NCBI GenBank assembly: GCA_014284505.1
Contig: JAAFYY010000001.1
Span: forward strand, 8,543,845 to 8,607,844
Source of the DNA: Streptacidiphilus sp. 4-A2
GTDB taxonomy: Bacteria > Actinomycetota > Actinomycetes > Streptomycetales > Streptomycetaceae
Length of the DNA stretch: 64,000 nt
Reading direction: 5' to 3'
Positions 19,691 to 28,391 of the stretch are shown piece by piece. The position numbers were made by a program, and so were the translations under genes. The notes under the pieces are model-generated. The model was not told where the DNA came from. It did no database searches and worked only from the letters and a program-made list of their open reading frames with translations. Numbering within the stretch: the first letter of the stretch is position 1; each line of letters begins with the position of its first letter.

Positions 19691-20027
19691 CAGGGACCTG
19701 CTTCCAAGCCGTCGGGGTGAGCGCCGGTGAGTGCCGGAGCGGGATTCCGGACCGTATCCAGGTGGGCTGACCAGCGGCAATGCGCACAGTGTCAGCCTTG
19801 CGGCGGCAATGTCGACACAGCGTCGGCTGGACAGTGCGGGCCCGCGCCCAGGATCAGTATCGACCCGCCGGAACCGGCCGCCCGGATCAGCCGGATGGCC
19901 GCGTCCGGTGGCGCCGGCCGCCCGCGGGCCCTGTGATGGCGGGAAGGGAGCAGAAACGGGGCAGGAGCGGGAGTAGCAGCGGCGGCCCGGGTGGCCGCAT
20001 CGGGGATCGCCGACCGCAGGGAGCGAC
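19691..20027. promoter_or_regulatory. Divergent intergenic region with repeated GCGGCAATG word
   Basis: This 337-bp region separates the FAD oxidase gene (minus) from a hydrolase-like gene (plus) and shows no convincing gene. GCGGCAATG occurs at 19774-19782 and again at 19803-19811, offset by 29 bp, each followed by a CACAG/GACACAG plus GTC segment. These may be regulator sites. A purine-rich stretch precedes the plus-strand gene. Confidence 0.3.
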
Positions 20028-21139
20028 ATGCGTTGGGGAGTGGCAGCAGCGGTGGCCGGTGCCGGCGCCCTCGGCGCCGGGGCACTGGTGTTGGTCGCGG
20101 GCCGGGCGGTGTCCGAGCTCGCGGTCCGGCCCGGGGGCGTGGCCCCGGCCGAGGCGGGCGGGCTGCGGGTGCACTCCGCCGGTACCGACCGGATCGAGCT
20201 CACCCGGGGCTGGGAGACCCTGCGCCCGGGCCGCTATGCCCTGGAGTGGGGCCAGGACGGCCGGGCGGTGGTGGGCGGGGTGCTCGGCACCACCGGGCAG
20301 ACGGTGGTCCGCGCGCTGGAGCAGGGCGACCCGCCCCCGGCCGGGACCGAGGTGCGGATCACCCCGCGGGTGCTGGTCGGGGATCCGCGCACGGCGCTGG
20401 GCCTGGACTTCACCCCGGCCCGGGTGGAGGGCGAGCTGGGCCCGATGCCCGCCTGGTACCTGCCGGGGGCCCGCGACCTGTGGGTGATCGCGGTCCACGG
20501 CTTCGGCGCGGACCGGCAGCAGGTGCTGCCGGTGCTGCGGCCGCTGCACCGGCTCAAGGTGCCGGTGCTGGCGGTGACCTACCGTAACGACGAGGGCGCA
20601 CCGCGTACCGCCGACGGAATCGGCCATTTCGGCGAGACCGAATGGCGTGATGTCGACGCCGCGATGCGGCTGGCGCTGTCCTTCGGCGCCGGACGGCTGC
20701 TGCTGTACGGCCTCGGGGTCGGCGCGACCATGGTGCTCCAGGCCGCCGACCGCTCCCCGGCCAGGGACAGCGTCCGCGGGATCGTGCTGGACTCGCCGGT
20801 GCTGGACTGGCGGGACACCGTGCACCGGCTGGCCACCCGGCGCGGGGTGCCGGACGCGCTCGCCACGCTGGGGTTCATGCAGCTGAGGGCCGTTCCGGGG
20901 TGAACCCGGCGACCCTGGACCGGCTGGCGCTCGGCGACGGCCTGCACGCCCCGGTGCTGCTGATGCACAGCCCGGACGACTCGGTCGCCGCGGCCGGCCC
21001 GGCCCGCCGGCTCGCCGGGCTCCGCGACGACCTGGTCTGGTACCAGGAGTTCCCCGGAGCCGAGCACGAGGCGCTGTGGAACTCCGATCCGGAGGGGTAC
21101 GAGGACACCGTGCGCCGTTTCCTCACGCCCCTCCTGTGA
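20028..21139 (+). CDS. Alpha/beta-hydrolase-fold protein lacking the nucleophile serine
   Basis: About 370 residues with an N-terminal membrane segment (roughly residues 3-25, Ala/Gly/Val-rich), so probably membrane-attached with an outward-facing or anchored domain. The hydrolase fold is suggested by VIAVHGFGADRQQ, VLAVTYRNDEGAP, LMHSPDDSVA (acid Asp) and FPGAEHEALWNSDPEGY (His). The expected nucleophile elbow G-x-S-x-G reads G-L-G-V-G around residue 230 (codons 20709-20723), so the serine is replaced by glycine. Frame breaks near 20898. ATG at 20028 with an AGGGAG-type ribosome site. The protein may be non-catalytic or use other chemistry. Confidence 0.7.
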
Positions 21140-21226
21140 CCCTTCCGTCACCAATCCGGGACACGTTGGAAGCCGCTGAAGCTGAGGATGTGACAACTGC
21201 CCCGCCAACGGGGAAGACTGCACGGC

Positions 21227-22708
21227 GTGACGTCCCGGAACTCGCGCGACCGTGATGCCCGACCTGTGGGTGGCACCGCTCAGGTGACCAGGCTGCCCAC
21301 GGCTGTGCTTCCCACGCAGCCACGCAGCAGCGCCCCGCCCCGACCCTCCACCCAAGCCCGACGCACGCCGGCCGGGCTGCCAGGACCCGCCCAACTCGCA
21401 CCGCTCGCCCGGCGGCTGCTCGCCGACGCGGTGCGGATCTCCCGCTGGGCGGGGGAACTGCCCAGCGTCGACCGGCGCGGCGACCTGCACGAGGCCGACG
21501 CCCATGCCGCCGGGCTGGCCCTGGCGCTGACCATGCCAGCCGCGGTAGAGGCCTGGGAACGCGCCAGGCTCACCGGCCTGGTCGAACTGCGTGGCAGCGG
21601 CGCCGGCCCCGGCTGGCGGCTGCACGCCTGGGAGCACGACGACGAGGCGGTGCTCCGCGGCTGGGCGGCGCTCTTCGACGCCTGGACGCTGCTGGTGCCC
21701 GTCCCGGACCGGGCGCTCACCTCGCTGGCCGGACTGGCCGTCGACCACGCCCCGCAGCTGCTCTCCTTCCTGCACCTGGTCGAGGACCCGGTGCCGCTCA
21801 CCGAGCTGCGGGAGCTGCTGCGGCGCGGCCTGGAGGAGCAGTGGCACGGGGGCGTGCACCCGGCCCTCGGTGCGCCCGTCCCGCACGCCGCCTGGGCGGT
21901 CTCCGCGGTCCGCGGTGACAGCGCCCTGGCGCTCACGCTCACCCCGGGCCCGGCCGAGGTGGCCGGGGTCCTCGACTGGATGCTGGACGGCTTCGCGGCC
22001 GTCGGCGCCCTGGTCCGCCGCCCCGGCTGCGTGGGCCCGGACGGCGTGGAGGCCCCGGACGGCTGCGCCGAGCTCACCCCGCTCGGCCACTGGGCGGTCC
22101 GCGCCAAGCTGGAGGAGATCTGCACGGTCGCCCAGACCGCCGCGGGTCATATCGAGCAGTCCGCGCTGGAACTGCTCACCGCCTGCGCCCGCTACTCCCC
22201 GGGCCCGGCCCGGGCCGAGTACCGGGCCTGGCTGGCCGCCCGGCAGACCGACCGGGCCGTGGCCGACCTGCTCGCGGTCGCCCGCGGCGAGGACGCGCTG
22301 CTGCGCGGCCTCGCCTTCGAGGCCCTGCGCGTCGCCGGCCACCCGGCCGAGCCGGCCGTGCGAGACTGCGTGGACGAGCCGCTGCTGCGCCCGTACGCGC
22401 TGCTGTGGCTCGCCGAGCAGACCGACGAGGGAGTGCTGCCCTCCGACGTCCTCGGCCGGGACGACGCCGCCTGGCTGTGGGTCGACACCGGCGCGGCCGT
22501 GCTCGAACACGGGGACACGGCCATGCTGGTCCGCCATGTCCAGGGCGCGGCGGACGGAGACCCGAGCCGGCTGTTCGCACTCGCCCGCCGGGTGGGCCAC
22601 CCCCGGGCCGGGCAGGTGCTGGCCGCCGTCGCCTCCGCGCACCCCGACCCGGGCGTCGCCCGCGCCGCCCGGCGCAGCGCCTTCAGCGTCCACGACGGGG
22701 GCCGTTGA
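21227..22708 (+). CDS. Conserved-looking hypothetical protein, HEAT-like helical C-terminus
   Basis: I do not recognise this 493-residue protein. GTG at 21227. The frame is open throughout and codon use is strongly coding. The first 55 residues are Pro/Thr/Arg-rich and probably disordered. The middle is rich in Leu/Ala/Trp helices, with WERARLTGLVEL and DEAVLRGWAALFDAW. The C-terminal third (about 330-490) has repeated Ala/Leu helices ending in Arg/Asp-Pro turns, suggesting HEAT-like repeats. No signal peptide or membrane span. It lies 62 nt upstream of the glutamine-synthetase-like gene on the same strand, so the two may be co-transcribed. Confidence 0.6.
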   Translation: MTSRNSRDRDARPVGGTAQVTRLPTAVLPTQPRSSAPPRPSTQARRTPAGLPGPAQLAPLARRLLADAVRISRWAGELPSVDRRGDLHEADAHAAGLALALTMPAAVEAWERARLTGLVELRGSGAGPGWRLHAWEHDDEAVLRGWAALFDAWTLLVPVPDRALTSLAGLAVDHAPQLLSFLHLVEDPVPLTELRELLRRGLEEQWHGGVHPALGAPVPHAAWAVSAVRGDSALALTLTPGPAEVAGVLDWMLDGFAAVGALVRRPGCVGPDGVEAPDGCAELTPLGHWAVRAKLEEICTVAQTAAGHIEQSALELLTACARYSPGPARAEYRAWLAARQTDRAVADLLAVARGEDALLRGLAFEALRVAGHPAEPAVRDCVDEPLLRPYALLWLAEQTDEGVLPSDVLGRDDAAWLWVDTGAAVLEHGDTAMLVRHVQGAADGDPSRLFALARRVGHPRAGQVLAAVASAHPDPGVARAARRSAFSVHDGGR

Positions 22709-22770
22709 CCCGGCGCCGCTGATCCCGGCGCCTGATCCCGCCACCGCGCAGCCGAAGGAGGCCCCGGCCG

Positions 22771-24119
22771 ATGGTTCAGCCGACGGTCCCGGCGGCACTG
22801 GAGCACCCCCGGGTCACCGCGGCCCGGCTCGGCGCGGAGGGCGTGGTCGGCCTGGTCCTGAACTGGGTCGACAACGCCGGGATCAGCCGGGTCAAGGCGG
22901 TCCCGCTGCGCGCGCTGGCCGAGGCCGCCGAGCAGGGGGTCGGCATGTCCCCGGTCTTCGACGTGTTCCTGGTCGACGACTCGGTCACCGCGGGCCGCTG
23001 GATCGGTGGACCGGACGGCGACCTGCGGCTCTTCCCGGATCTGGGCCGGGCGGTGCCGCTGGCCGCCCAGCCCGGCTGGGCCTGGGCCCCGGCCGACCGG
23101 CGGCAGCAGGACGGCACGCCGCACCCGGCCTGCCAGCGGCAGTTCGCCGCCCGGACGGTCGCCCTGGCCGCCGCTCGCGGGCTGGAACTCCGGGCGGCGT
23201 TCGAGGTCGAGTGGATCGTCCAGGAGCGGGACGGCGGCTGTCCCACCGACGGCCCCGCCTACGGGATGCACCGGCTGACCGACCTCTCCGACTACCTCCG
23301 GGACCTGCTGATCGCGCTGGAGGCGCAGGGGCTGACGGTGCAGCAGATCCACCCGGAGTACGCACCCGGCCAGTTCGAGGTGTCGGTGGCGCCCGAGGAC
23401 CCGGTCGCCGCCGCCGACAGCACGGTGCTGGTCCGGCACACCGTGCGGGCGGTCTCCGCCGCGCACGGCCTGCGCGCCTCCTTCGCGCCCGCCTTCGCCC
23501 CCGGCGGCGTGGGCAACGGCGCCCATCTGCACCTCAGCGTCTGGCGTGACACGGCCGGCGGCAATCTGCTGACCGGGGGGCGGGCGGCACGGGCTGACCG
23601 CCGAGGGCGAGGCGTTCCTGGCCGGGGTGCTGGAGCAGCTCCCGGCGCTGCTGGCGCTGGGCGCCCCCAGCCCGGCCAGCTATCTGCGGCTGGTGCCCTC
23701 GCACTGGGCCGGGGCCCACCACTGCTGGGGACCGGAGAACCGCGAGGCCGCGCTGCGGCTGGTACCGGGCCTGCCGGGGCGGCCGGAGACCGCGAACGCC
23801 GAGGTCAAGTGCTTCGACGGGGCGGCCAACCCGTATCTGGTGCTGGGCGGGGTGATCGCGGCTGGCCTGGCCGGGATCGACGCCGGCGCGGTGCTGCCGC
23901 CGGAGGTCCGCGGCGACCCGGCGGCGGCCGCGCGGCAGGTCCCCGGCTGCCGACGGACCTGCGGCAGGCACTCGCGGCCTTCGAGGGCTCGGCGGTGCTC
24001 GCCGGGGCGCTGGGCGAGGTGCTGCACGACACCGTGGCGGCAGTCCGCCGGGCCGAGGCCCAGACCTTCGAGGGCCTTCCCCGGAAGCAGTCATCGCCGC
24101 CACCCGCTGGCGCTACTGA
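22771..24119 (+). CDS. Glutamine synthetase family protein (probable gamma-glutamyl amide ligase)
   Basis: ATP-dependent ligase of the glutamine synthetase superfamily, about 449 residues. Motifs: LVLNWVDNAGISRVKAVPL (beta-grasp), the metal-binding Glu in FEVEWIVQE, EYAPGQFEVSVAPEDPV, GNGAHLHLS (NGAH-H, glutamate binding), CWGPENREAALRLVPG and NAEVKCFDGAANPYLVLGG. It ends EAVIAATRWRY. The canonical adenylylation-loop tyrosine region NLYDLP is not seen, so it is more likely a FluG/PuuA/GlnA3-4-type enzyme gamma-glutamylating an amine than true ammonia-assimilating GlnA. Frame breaks near 23585, 23945 and 24078. The substrate cannot be told from sequence. Confidence 0.85.
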
Positions 24120-24196
24120 CACCCCGCCGGACCCCTTGCCGCCGCCGTCGAAGTAGTCGGCGGGGCGCCCAGGAATTAAATCTGCGCAGTCAGATG

Positions 24197-24224
24197 TTGA
24201 CGCCTACTGAGAGCAGTACAGACT
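24197..24224 (+). promoter_or_regulatory. Candidate housekeeping promoter for oxidoreductase gene
   Basis: TTGACG at 24197-24202, a 16-bp spacer and CAGACT at 24219-24224 match the HrdB-type streptomycete consensus well. GCAGTC before and GACTGC after form an inverted pair flanking the promoter, which could be part of an operator. The start codon at 24253 is 29 nt past the -10. Confidence 0.55.
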
Positions 24225-24252
24225 GCACACGACTGAGGAAAGGCGGCCAGCC

Positions 24253-24902
24253 ATGGCCAAGATCGCCGTCATCGGAGCCAACGGGAACATCGGTCGGCGC
24301 GTCGTCGACGAGGCGCTGTCCCGGGGGCACCAGGTCACCGCGGTGGTCCGCGACCCGCAGCGCTACGCCCACGCGGCCGAGGGCCTGACCGTGGTCGCCG
24401 GGGACGCGCTGGACGCCAAGGCCGTGGCCCGGGTGGCCGAGGGGCAGGACGTCCTGGTCAGCGCGGTGGGCGGGGGCGACGGCCCGGGCCACAGCGCGAC
24501 CATCGAGCCGGCCGCCAGGGCGCTGGTCGAGGGCCTGCGCGCGCTCGGTGACGGCGCGCCCAGGCTGATCGCGGTCGGCGGCGCGGGCAGCCTGGAGACC
24601 GCCCCGGCGTGCGGGTCTGGGACAGCCCCGGCCTGCCGGAGTGGCTGCTCCAGATCATGCACGCGCACGGCGACGCCCAGGCGTACTACACCACCGTCGA
24701 CGACGTCCGCTGGACCGTGCTCAGCCCGGCCGCGACCATCGAGAGCGGCGACCGCACCGGCGCCTACCGCACCGGCACCGAGCAGCTGGTGGCCGACGCC
24801 CAGGGGGTCAGCCGGATCTCCACCGAGGACTACGCGGTGGCCCTGGTCGACGAGATCGACCGGCCCCGCTACGTCGGGCAGCGCTTCACCATCGGCTACT
24901 GA
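24253..24902 (+). CDS. NAD(P)-binding oxidoreductase, atypical SDR/NmrA-like
   Basis: About 216 residues. The N-terminus KIAVIGANGNIGRRVVDEALSRGH has the GxxGxxG dinucleotide-binding motif of atypical short-chain dehydrogenases (NAD(P)H-binding, YwnB/BVR-B-like). VVAGDALDA and VLVSAVGGGDGPG follow as in the family. The C-terminal half has WTVLSPAATIESGDRTGAY and ISTEDYAVALVDEIDRP. ATG at 24253. Frame breaks near 24610. A MarR regulator gene follows on the same strand after 157 bp, a common arrangement for inducible reductases of this type, suggesting a role in detoxification. Substrate unknown. Confidence 0.85.
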
Positions 24903-24903
24903 G

Positions 24904-24985
24904 CCCCGGTCACCGAGCCCGGCCACCGAGCCCGGCCACCGACCCCGGGCCGCCGACCCGGGCCGCCGACCCCGGGCCGCTGGTG
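24904..24985. repeat. Degenerate 13-14 bp tandem repeat, six copies
   Basis: Between the oxidoreductase and MarR genes six consecutive GC-only-rich units of 13-14 bp follow one another: the first three are variants of CCCGGCCACCGAG and the last three variants of CCCGGGCCGCCGAC. The array lies within a 157-bp intergenic region, immediately after the oxidoreductase stop. It may act as a structured transcript end or be a simple slippage product. Confidence 0.75.
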
Positions 24986-25059
24986 CCCGGTCGCGGAACG
25001 CCGTCCGCCGCTGGGCTACGGTGTGGGTCGGTACTCGACGGCGGCACGGGAGGCGGGCG

Positions 25060-25551
25060 ATGGCGGAGCGTCAGCAGATCGGCAGCGCGGCCGACGCGGT
25101 GGCCGACGAGCGAATCCAGGCCCTCGGCGTGATCCTGACCACCACCAGCCTGCTGGAGCGGCTGCTGGGAACGGCGATGGAGCGCGACAGCGGGCTCAGC
25201 CACCCGATGTTCGAGGTGCTGCTGCTGGTCGGCGCCAGGCCCGAGGGCGTCCCGATGGGGGAGCTGTCCCGGCGGCTGGTGCTGACCAGCGGCGGCGCGA
25301 CCAGGCTGGTCGACCGGATGGTCGAGGCAGGCCTGGTCGGCCGCGAGCGCTCGCGCGACGACAGGCGGGTGCAGGTGGTCACGCTCACCCCGCTGGGCGA
25401 GTCCCGGCTGGTCGAGGCCGCCCGGCGGCACACCGAGCAGCTGGACCGGCATGTCTACGGCGTGCTCGCGCCGGACCGGCTGGCGGCGGTGGTCGACGGC
25501 CTGGACGAGCTGGGCCGCCATGTCAGCGAGGCGCTGCCGCCGCTGGGCTGA
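25060..25551 (+). CDS. MarR family transcriptional regulator
   Basis: Intact 163-residue winged-helix regulator. ATG at 25060. The DNA-binding core is recognisable: LSHPMFEVLLLVGARPEG, MGELSRRLVLTSGGATRLVDRMVEAGLVGRE (recognition helix region), SRDDRRVQVVTLTPLG (wing). It probably acts as a dimer controlling the neighbouring oxidoreductase gene or itself. The 3' end overlaps the convergent Lrp gene as that frame is presently read. Confidence 0.93.
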   Translation: MAERQQIGSAADAVADERIQALGVILTTTSLLERLLGTAMERDSGLSHPMFEVLLLVGARPEGVPMGELSRRLVLTSGGATRLVDRMVEAGLVGRERSRDDRRVQVVTLTPLGESRLVEAARRHTEQLDRHVYGVLAPDRLAAVVDGLDELGRHVSEALPPLG

Positions 25552-26543
25552 TCCCGCCGCCTGGGCTCGGGCCGCTGCGGCAGCGGCCCGGCGCCCTTGA
25601 CCTGGCGCAGGATCGGCGAGGTCTCCACCTGCCGGATGGCCGGAAGCGAGGCGATCCGGGTGGTCAGATAGGCGTACAGCGAGGCCATGTCCGGCGAGAA
25701 GACCACCGCGTGCAGATTGGTCGGCCCGGTGGTGGCGCAGGCGTAGGCCACCTCCGGGTGCTCGGCCAGCGCCGCTCCGGTCGCCGCCAGCTCGGCCGGG
25801 GCGACCGAGAGCCAGAGCAGCGCCCGGGCCTCCAGATCGAAGATCCGCCGCTCGAACTCAAGGTCGAAGTAGAGCGCGCCGCAGTCCTGGAGCTCCGCCA
25901 TCCGCCGCCGGACGGTGCTCTGCGACCAGCCGGTGGCGGCGGCCAGCTCGCCCAGACCGGCCCGCCCGTCCTGGGCGAGCACCGCCAGCATCCGCTGGTC
26001 GCCGTCGTCCAGCCGTACCGGGCCGTCCGGGGTCACCGAGGGCGGCGGCAGCAGCAACTGCTCCACCTGGGGCCGCTCCAGCGCGTCCAGCTTGGTGATC
26101 AGGCTCATGCTGCCGCCGAAGAAGGTGTGCATCACGCAGTAGGCGGTGACCCCGACCACGCTGGGGGTGTGCGGCAGTGTCCGCAGCAGCAGCGCGTGCT
26201 CGTCGTGCCAGGTCAGGTTGCGGATCACGCAGCTGATCTCGGTGCCGCCGGAGTTCAGCCCGACCCAGCTGGTGTCCTCGCGCCGGGCCAGCGCCCCGGC
26301 GACGGTGGCGCTGGCGTCCGGGGTGCACTGGACCCGGACCAGCCAGCGGTCCTCGCCCAGCGCGGCCGGGTCGGACAGCCCGAGCACCCGGATCAGCCCC
26401 TCGGTGCGCAGCCGGGAGTAACGCCGGGCGACGGTCTGGTCGGAGACGCCGAGCACGGCGGCGATCCGGCTGAACGGAGCCCGCGCGTCGAGTTGCAGCG
26501 CGTGCAGCAGTTGCCGGTCCAGCAGGTCGAAGTCGGATCGCAC
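25455..26543 (-). CDS. Lrp/AsnC family regulator with two AsnC modules
   Basis: About 330-362 residues. It contains two AsnC-type units: an N-terminal HTH (LLDRQLLHALQLDARAPFSR, VSDQTVARRYSRL) followed by a RAM-like domain, then a second HTH (DDGDQRMLAVLAQDGRAG, GWSQSTVRRRMAEL) followed by a second ligand-binding domain (LHAVVFSPDMASLYAYL). Tandem-domain Lrp proteins are common in actinobacteria. Start at 26543. The homologous part ends at VETSPILRQVKG near 25595; the rest runs antisense into the MarR gene for 97 bp, so a base error near 25560 may hide a nearer stop. Divergent from the MFS gene, which it probably regulates. Confidence 0.88.
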   Translation of the reverse strand: MRSDFDLLDRQLLHALQLDARAPFSRIAAVLGVSDQTVARRYSRLRTEGLIRVLGLSDPAALGEDRWLVRVQCTPDASATVAGALARREDTSWVGLNSGGTEISCVIRNLTWHDEHALLLRTLPHTPSVVGVTAYCVMHTFFGGSMSLITKLDALERPQVEQLLLPPPSVTPDGPVRLDDGDQRMLAVLAQDGRAGLGELAAATGWSQSTVRRRMAELQDCGALYFDLEFERRIFDLEARALLWLSVAPAELAATGAALAEHPEVAYACATTGPTNLHAVVFSPDMASLYAYLTTRIASLPAIRQVETSPILRQVKGAGPLPQRPEPRRRDQPSGGSASLTWRPSSSRPSTTAASRSGASTP

Positions 26544-26557
26544 CAGTCCAGGCTAAC

Positions 26558-26591
26558 CGATGTCGGAAACTGCCACATCTGCCGATGTGGC
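26558..26591. promoter_or_regulatory. Candidate operator dyads between Lrp and MFS genes
   Basis: A perfect inverted repeat, GCCACATC at 26572-26579 and GATGTGGC at 26584-26591 with a 4-bp spacer, is preceded by a partial dyad CCGA-TG-TCGG at 26558-26567. Both contain the word CGATGT. They lie just upstream of the Lrp start (26543) and about 110 bp before the MFS start, a typical place for autoregulation and control of a divergent transporter. Confidence 0.5.
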
Positions 26592-26700
26592 TGGGGTTGA
26601 ACCGGCTCCGCCCGGCAGTATCGCGGAGCCAGGCCGCAGCTGGGTGCCCCGTCGGGGCAGCCCCGGCCCGCCATTGATTTCCTGTGAAAGAAGTACTGCT

Positions 26701-28262
26701 GTGAACCCGCCCCACTCCCGCCCGGAGACCACTATGCGCAAGTGGATACCCTGGTGGCCATCTGCCTGGGCACGTTCATGCTGCTGGTGGACGTCAGCAT
26801 CGTGAATGTTGCCCTGCCGCAGATGGCGACCGACCTGCACTCGTCGTTCACTTCCCTTCAGTGGGTCGTGGACATGTACGCCCTGGTCCTGGCCGCCCTG
26901 CTGATGGTGGTGGGCGCGCTCGGCGACCGGCTCGGCCACCGCCGGCTCTACCTGGTCGGCCTGGTGGTCTTCGCGCTCGCCTCGCTGGCCTGCGGGCTGG
27001 CCCCGAACGCCGGGACGCTGATCGCCGCCCGCGCCGTCCAGGGCATCGGCGGCGCGGCCATGCTGACCTCCACCACCTCGCTGATCAGCGCCGCCTACCA
27101 GGGCCGCGACCGGGGCACCGCCTTCGGCGTCTGGGGTGCCGTCAGCGGCGCCGCGGCGGCCGTCGGGCCGGTCCTCGGCGGGCTGCTCACCGACGAGATC
27201 GACTGGCGGGCGATCTTCTTCGTCAACCTGCCGATCGCCGCGGTGGCGCTGTGGATGACCGTCCGCCGCCTCACCGCCGACCCCGGCCGGGCCGGCGGCC
27301 GGCTGGACTACCCGGGCGCGCTCTGCTTCACGGTGTTCGCCGCCTCGCTCACCTACGGTCTGATCGAGAGCGCCGGCGACGGCTGGGGCAGCGCCACGGT
27401 GCTGGGCTCGCTGGGCCTGGCCGTGCTCGCGCTGATCGTCTTCGTGGTGGTCGAGAGCCGCACCGCGGACCCGCTGCTGGACCTGTCGCTGATGCGCAAC
27501 CGCAGCTTCGCCGGGCTGAGCCTGGCCGCGCTGCTGCTGAACGCGGCGGCCTTCGCCCACCTCACCTACACCTCGATCTGGCTCCAGTCGGTGCTGAACC
27601 TCAGCCCGATCCAGGCCGGTCTGGTGGTCTGCCCGCTGGCGCTGGCCTCCTTCGCGGTGGCCTCCACCAGCGGCCGCTTCTTCGCCAGGATGGCCCCGCA
27701 GCTGCCGATCGGCATCGGTCTGCTGCTGGTCGGCGCCGGTGCGCTGATGCTGACCGCGGTGTCGTCCGGCTCCGGCTGGCTGGTGGTACTGCCCGGCCTG
27801 ATCGTCAGCGGCCTGGGCGTGGGCCTGGCGATGCCGGTGATGATGTCCGCGGTGATGGCCTCGGTGCCGCGCGAGCGGGCCGGCATGGCCAGCGGCGCGG
27901 TCAACACCGGACGCCAGCTCGGCTACGCCCTCGGCATCGTGCTCGGCACCGTCTTCGCCCGGCGGATCACCAGTGTGGTCACCGGCAGCGGCAAGGTCCC
28001 CGACCCGCAGGCCGCGGCCTCCGCGCTCAGCGGCGGCCGGGCCGGAGCGGTGCTGGCGCAGGCCCCGGCCGACCACCGGGCCGCCGCCGAGCAGCTGGTG
28101 CACACCGCCTTCGCGGCCGGTCTGGACCGGGTCTACCTGGTGGCCGGGATCATCGGCCTCGTGGCCGGGGCGATGGTGCTGCTGCTGGTCCGTCGCTCCA
28201 GCGCGCCGCCGGCCTGGGAGGCCCCGGCCGGCACCGAGCAGGTGGGAGCGGCGGCCCACTGA
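26701..28262 (+). CDS. MFS transporter, DHA2 family (14-TM drug:H+ antiporter type)
   Basis: Proton-driven efflux transporter of about 518 residues. The N-terminus reads MRKWIP then LVAICLGTFMLLVDVSIVNVALP (TM1) once a base error near 26750 is allowed for; GTG at 26701 or ATG at 26734 are the candidate starts. Motif A: GALGDRLGHRRLYLVG. Motif C: FGVWGAVSGAAAAVGPVLGG. Then IDWRAIFFVNLPIA and a late RERAGMASGAVNTGRQLGYALG, all characteristic of DHA2/EmrB-QacA proteins. A loop rich in Ala/Gly lies before the last helix. The divergent Lrp gene suggests induction by an amino acid or small ligand; the exported compound is unknown. Confidence 0.92.
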
Positions 28263-28317
28263 GGCCGCCCCGCCCGGCTCCGGCCGGACGGTACACCCAG
28301 CACAGCACGGCACAGCA

Positions 28318-28366
28318 CAGACGGCAGCGCCCGTGACCGGGATCCGGTCACGGGCGCTGCCGTCTG
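28318..28366. terminator. Perfect 23-bp hairpin between convergent genes
   Basis: Arms 28318-28340 and 28344-28366 are exact reverse complements around a 3-nt loop. It lies between the convergent MFS and pssA genes and so can serve as a terminator for both strands. No T-tract, as is usual in streptomycetes. Confidence 0.9.
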
Positions 28367-28391
28367 CTGCTCTGTTCCGCGGCCGCGGGGG

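Noticed and set aside
20579..22798. 739-codon antisense open frame opposite the hypothetical gene
   Set aside because: Shadow of high GC3 coding on the plus strand; Gly/Arg/Gln-rich and no start signal.
22771..24119. Primary ammonia-assimilating glutamine synthetase GlnA
   Set aside because: No adenylylation-loop signature and unusual neighbours; better placed among GlnA3/4-FluG-type ligases.
26553..28313. Open frame of 586 codons antisense to the MFS gene
   Set aside because: Gln/Gly/His/Asp-rich composition typical of the reverse of a GC-rich membrane-protein gene; no motif; the plus-strand MFS protein is certain.
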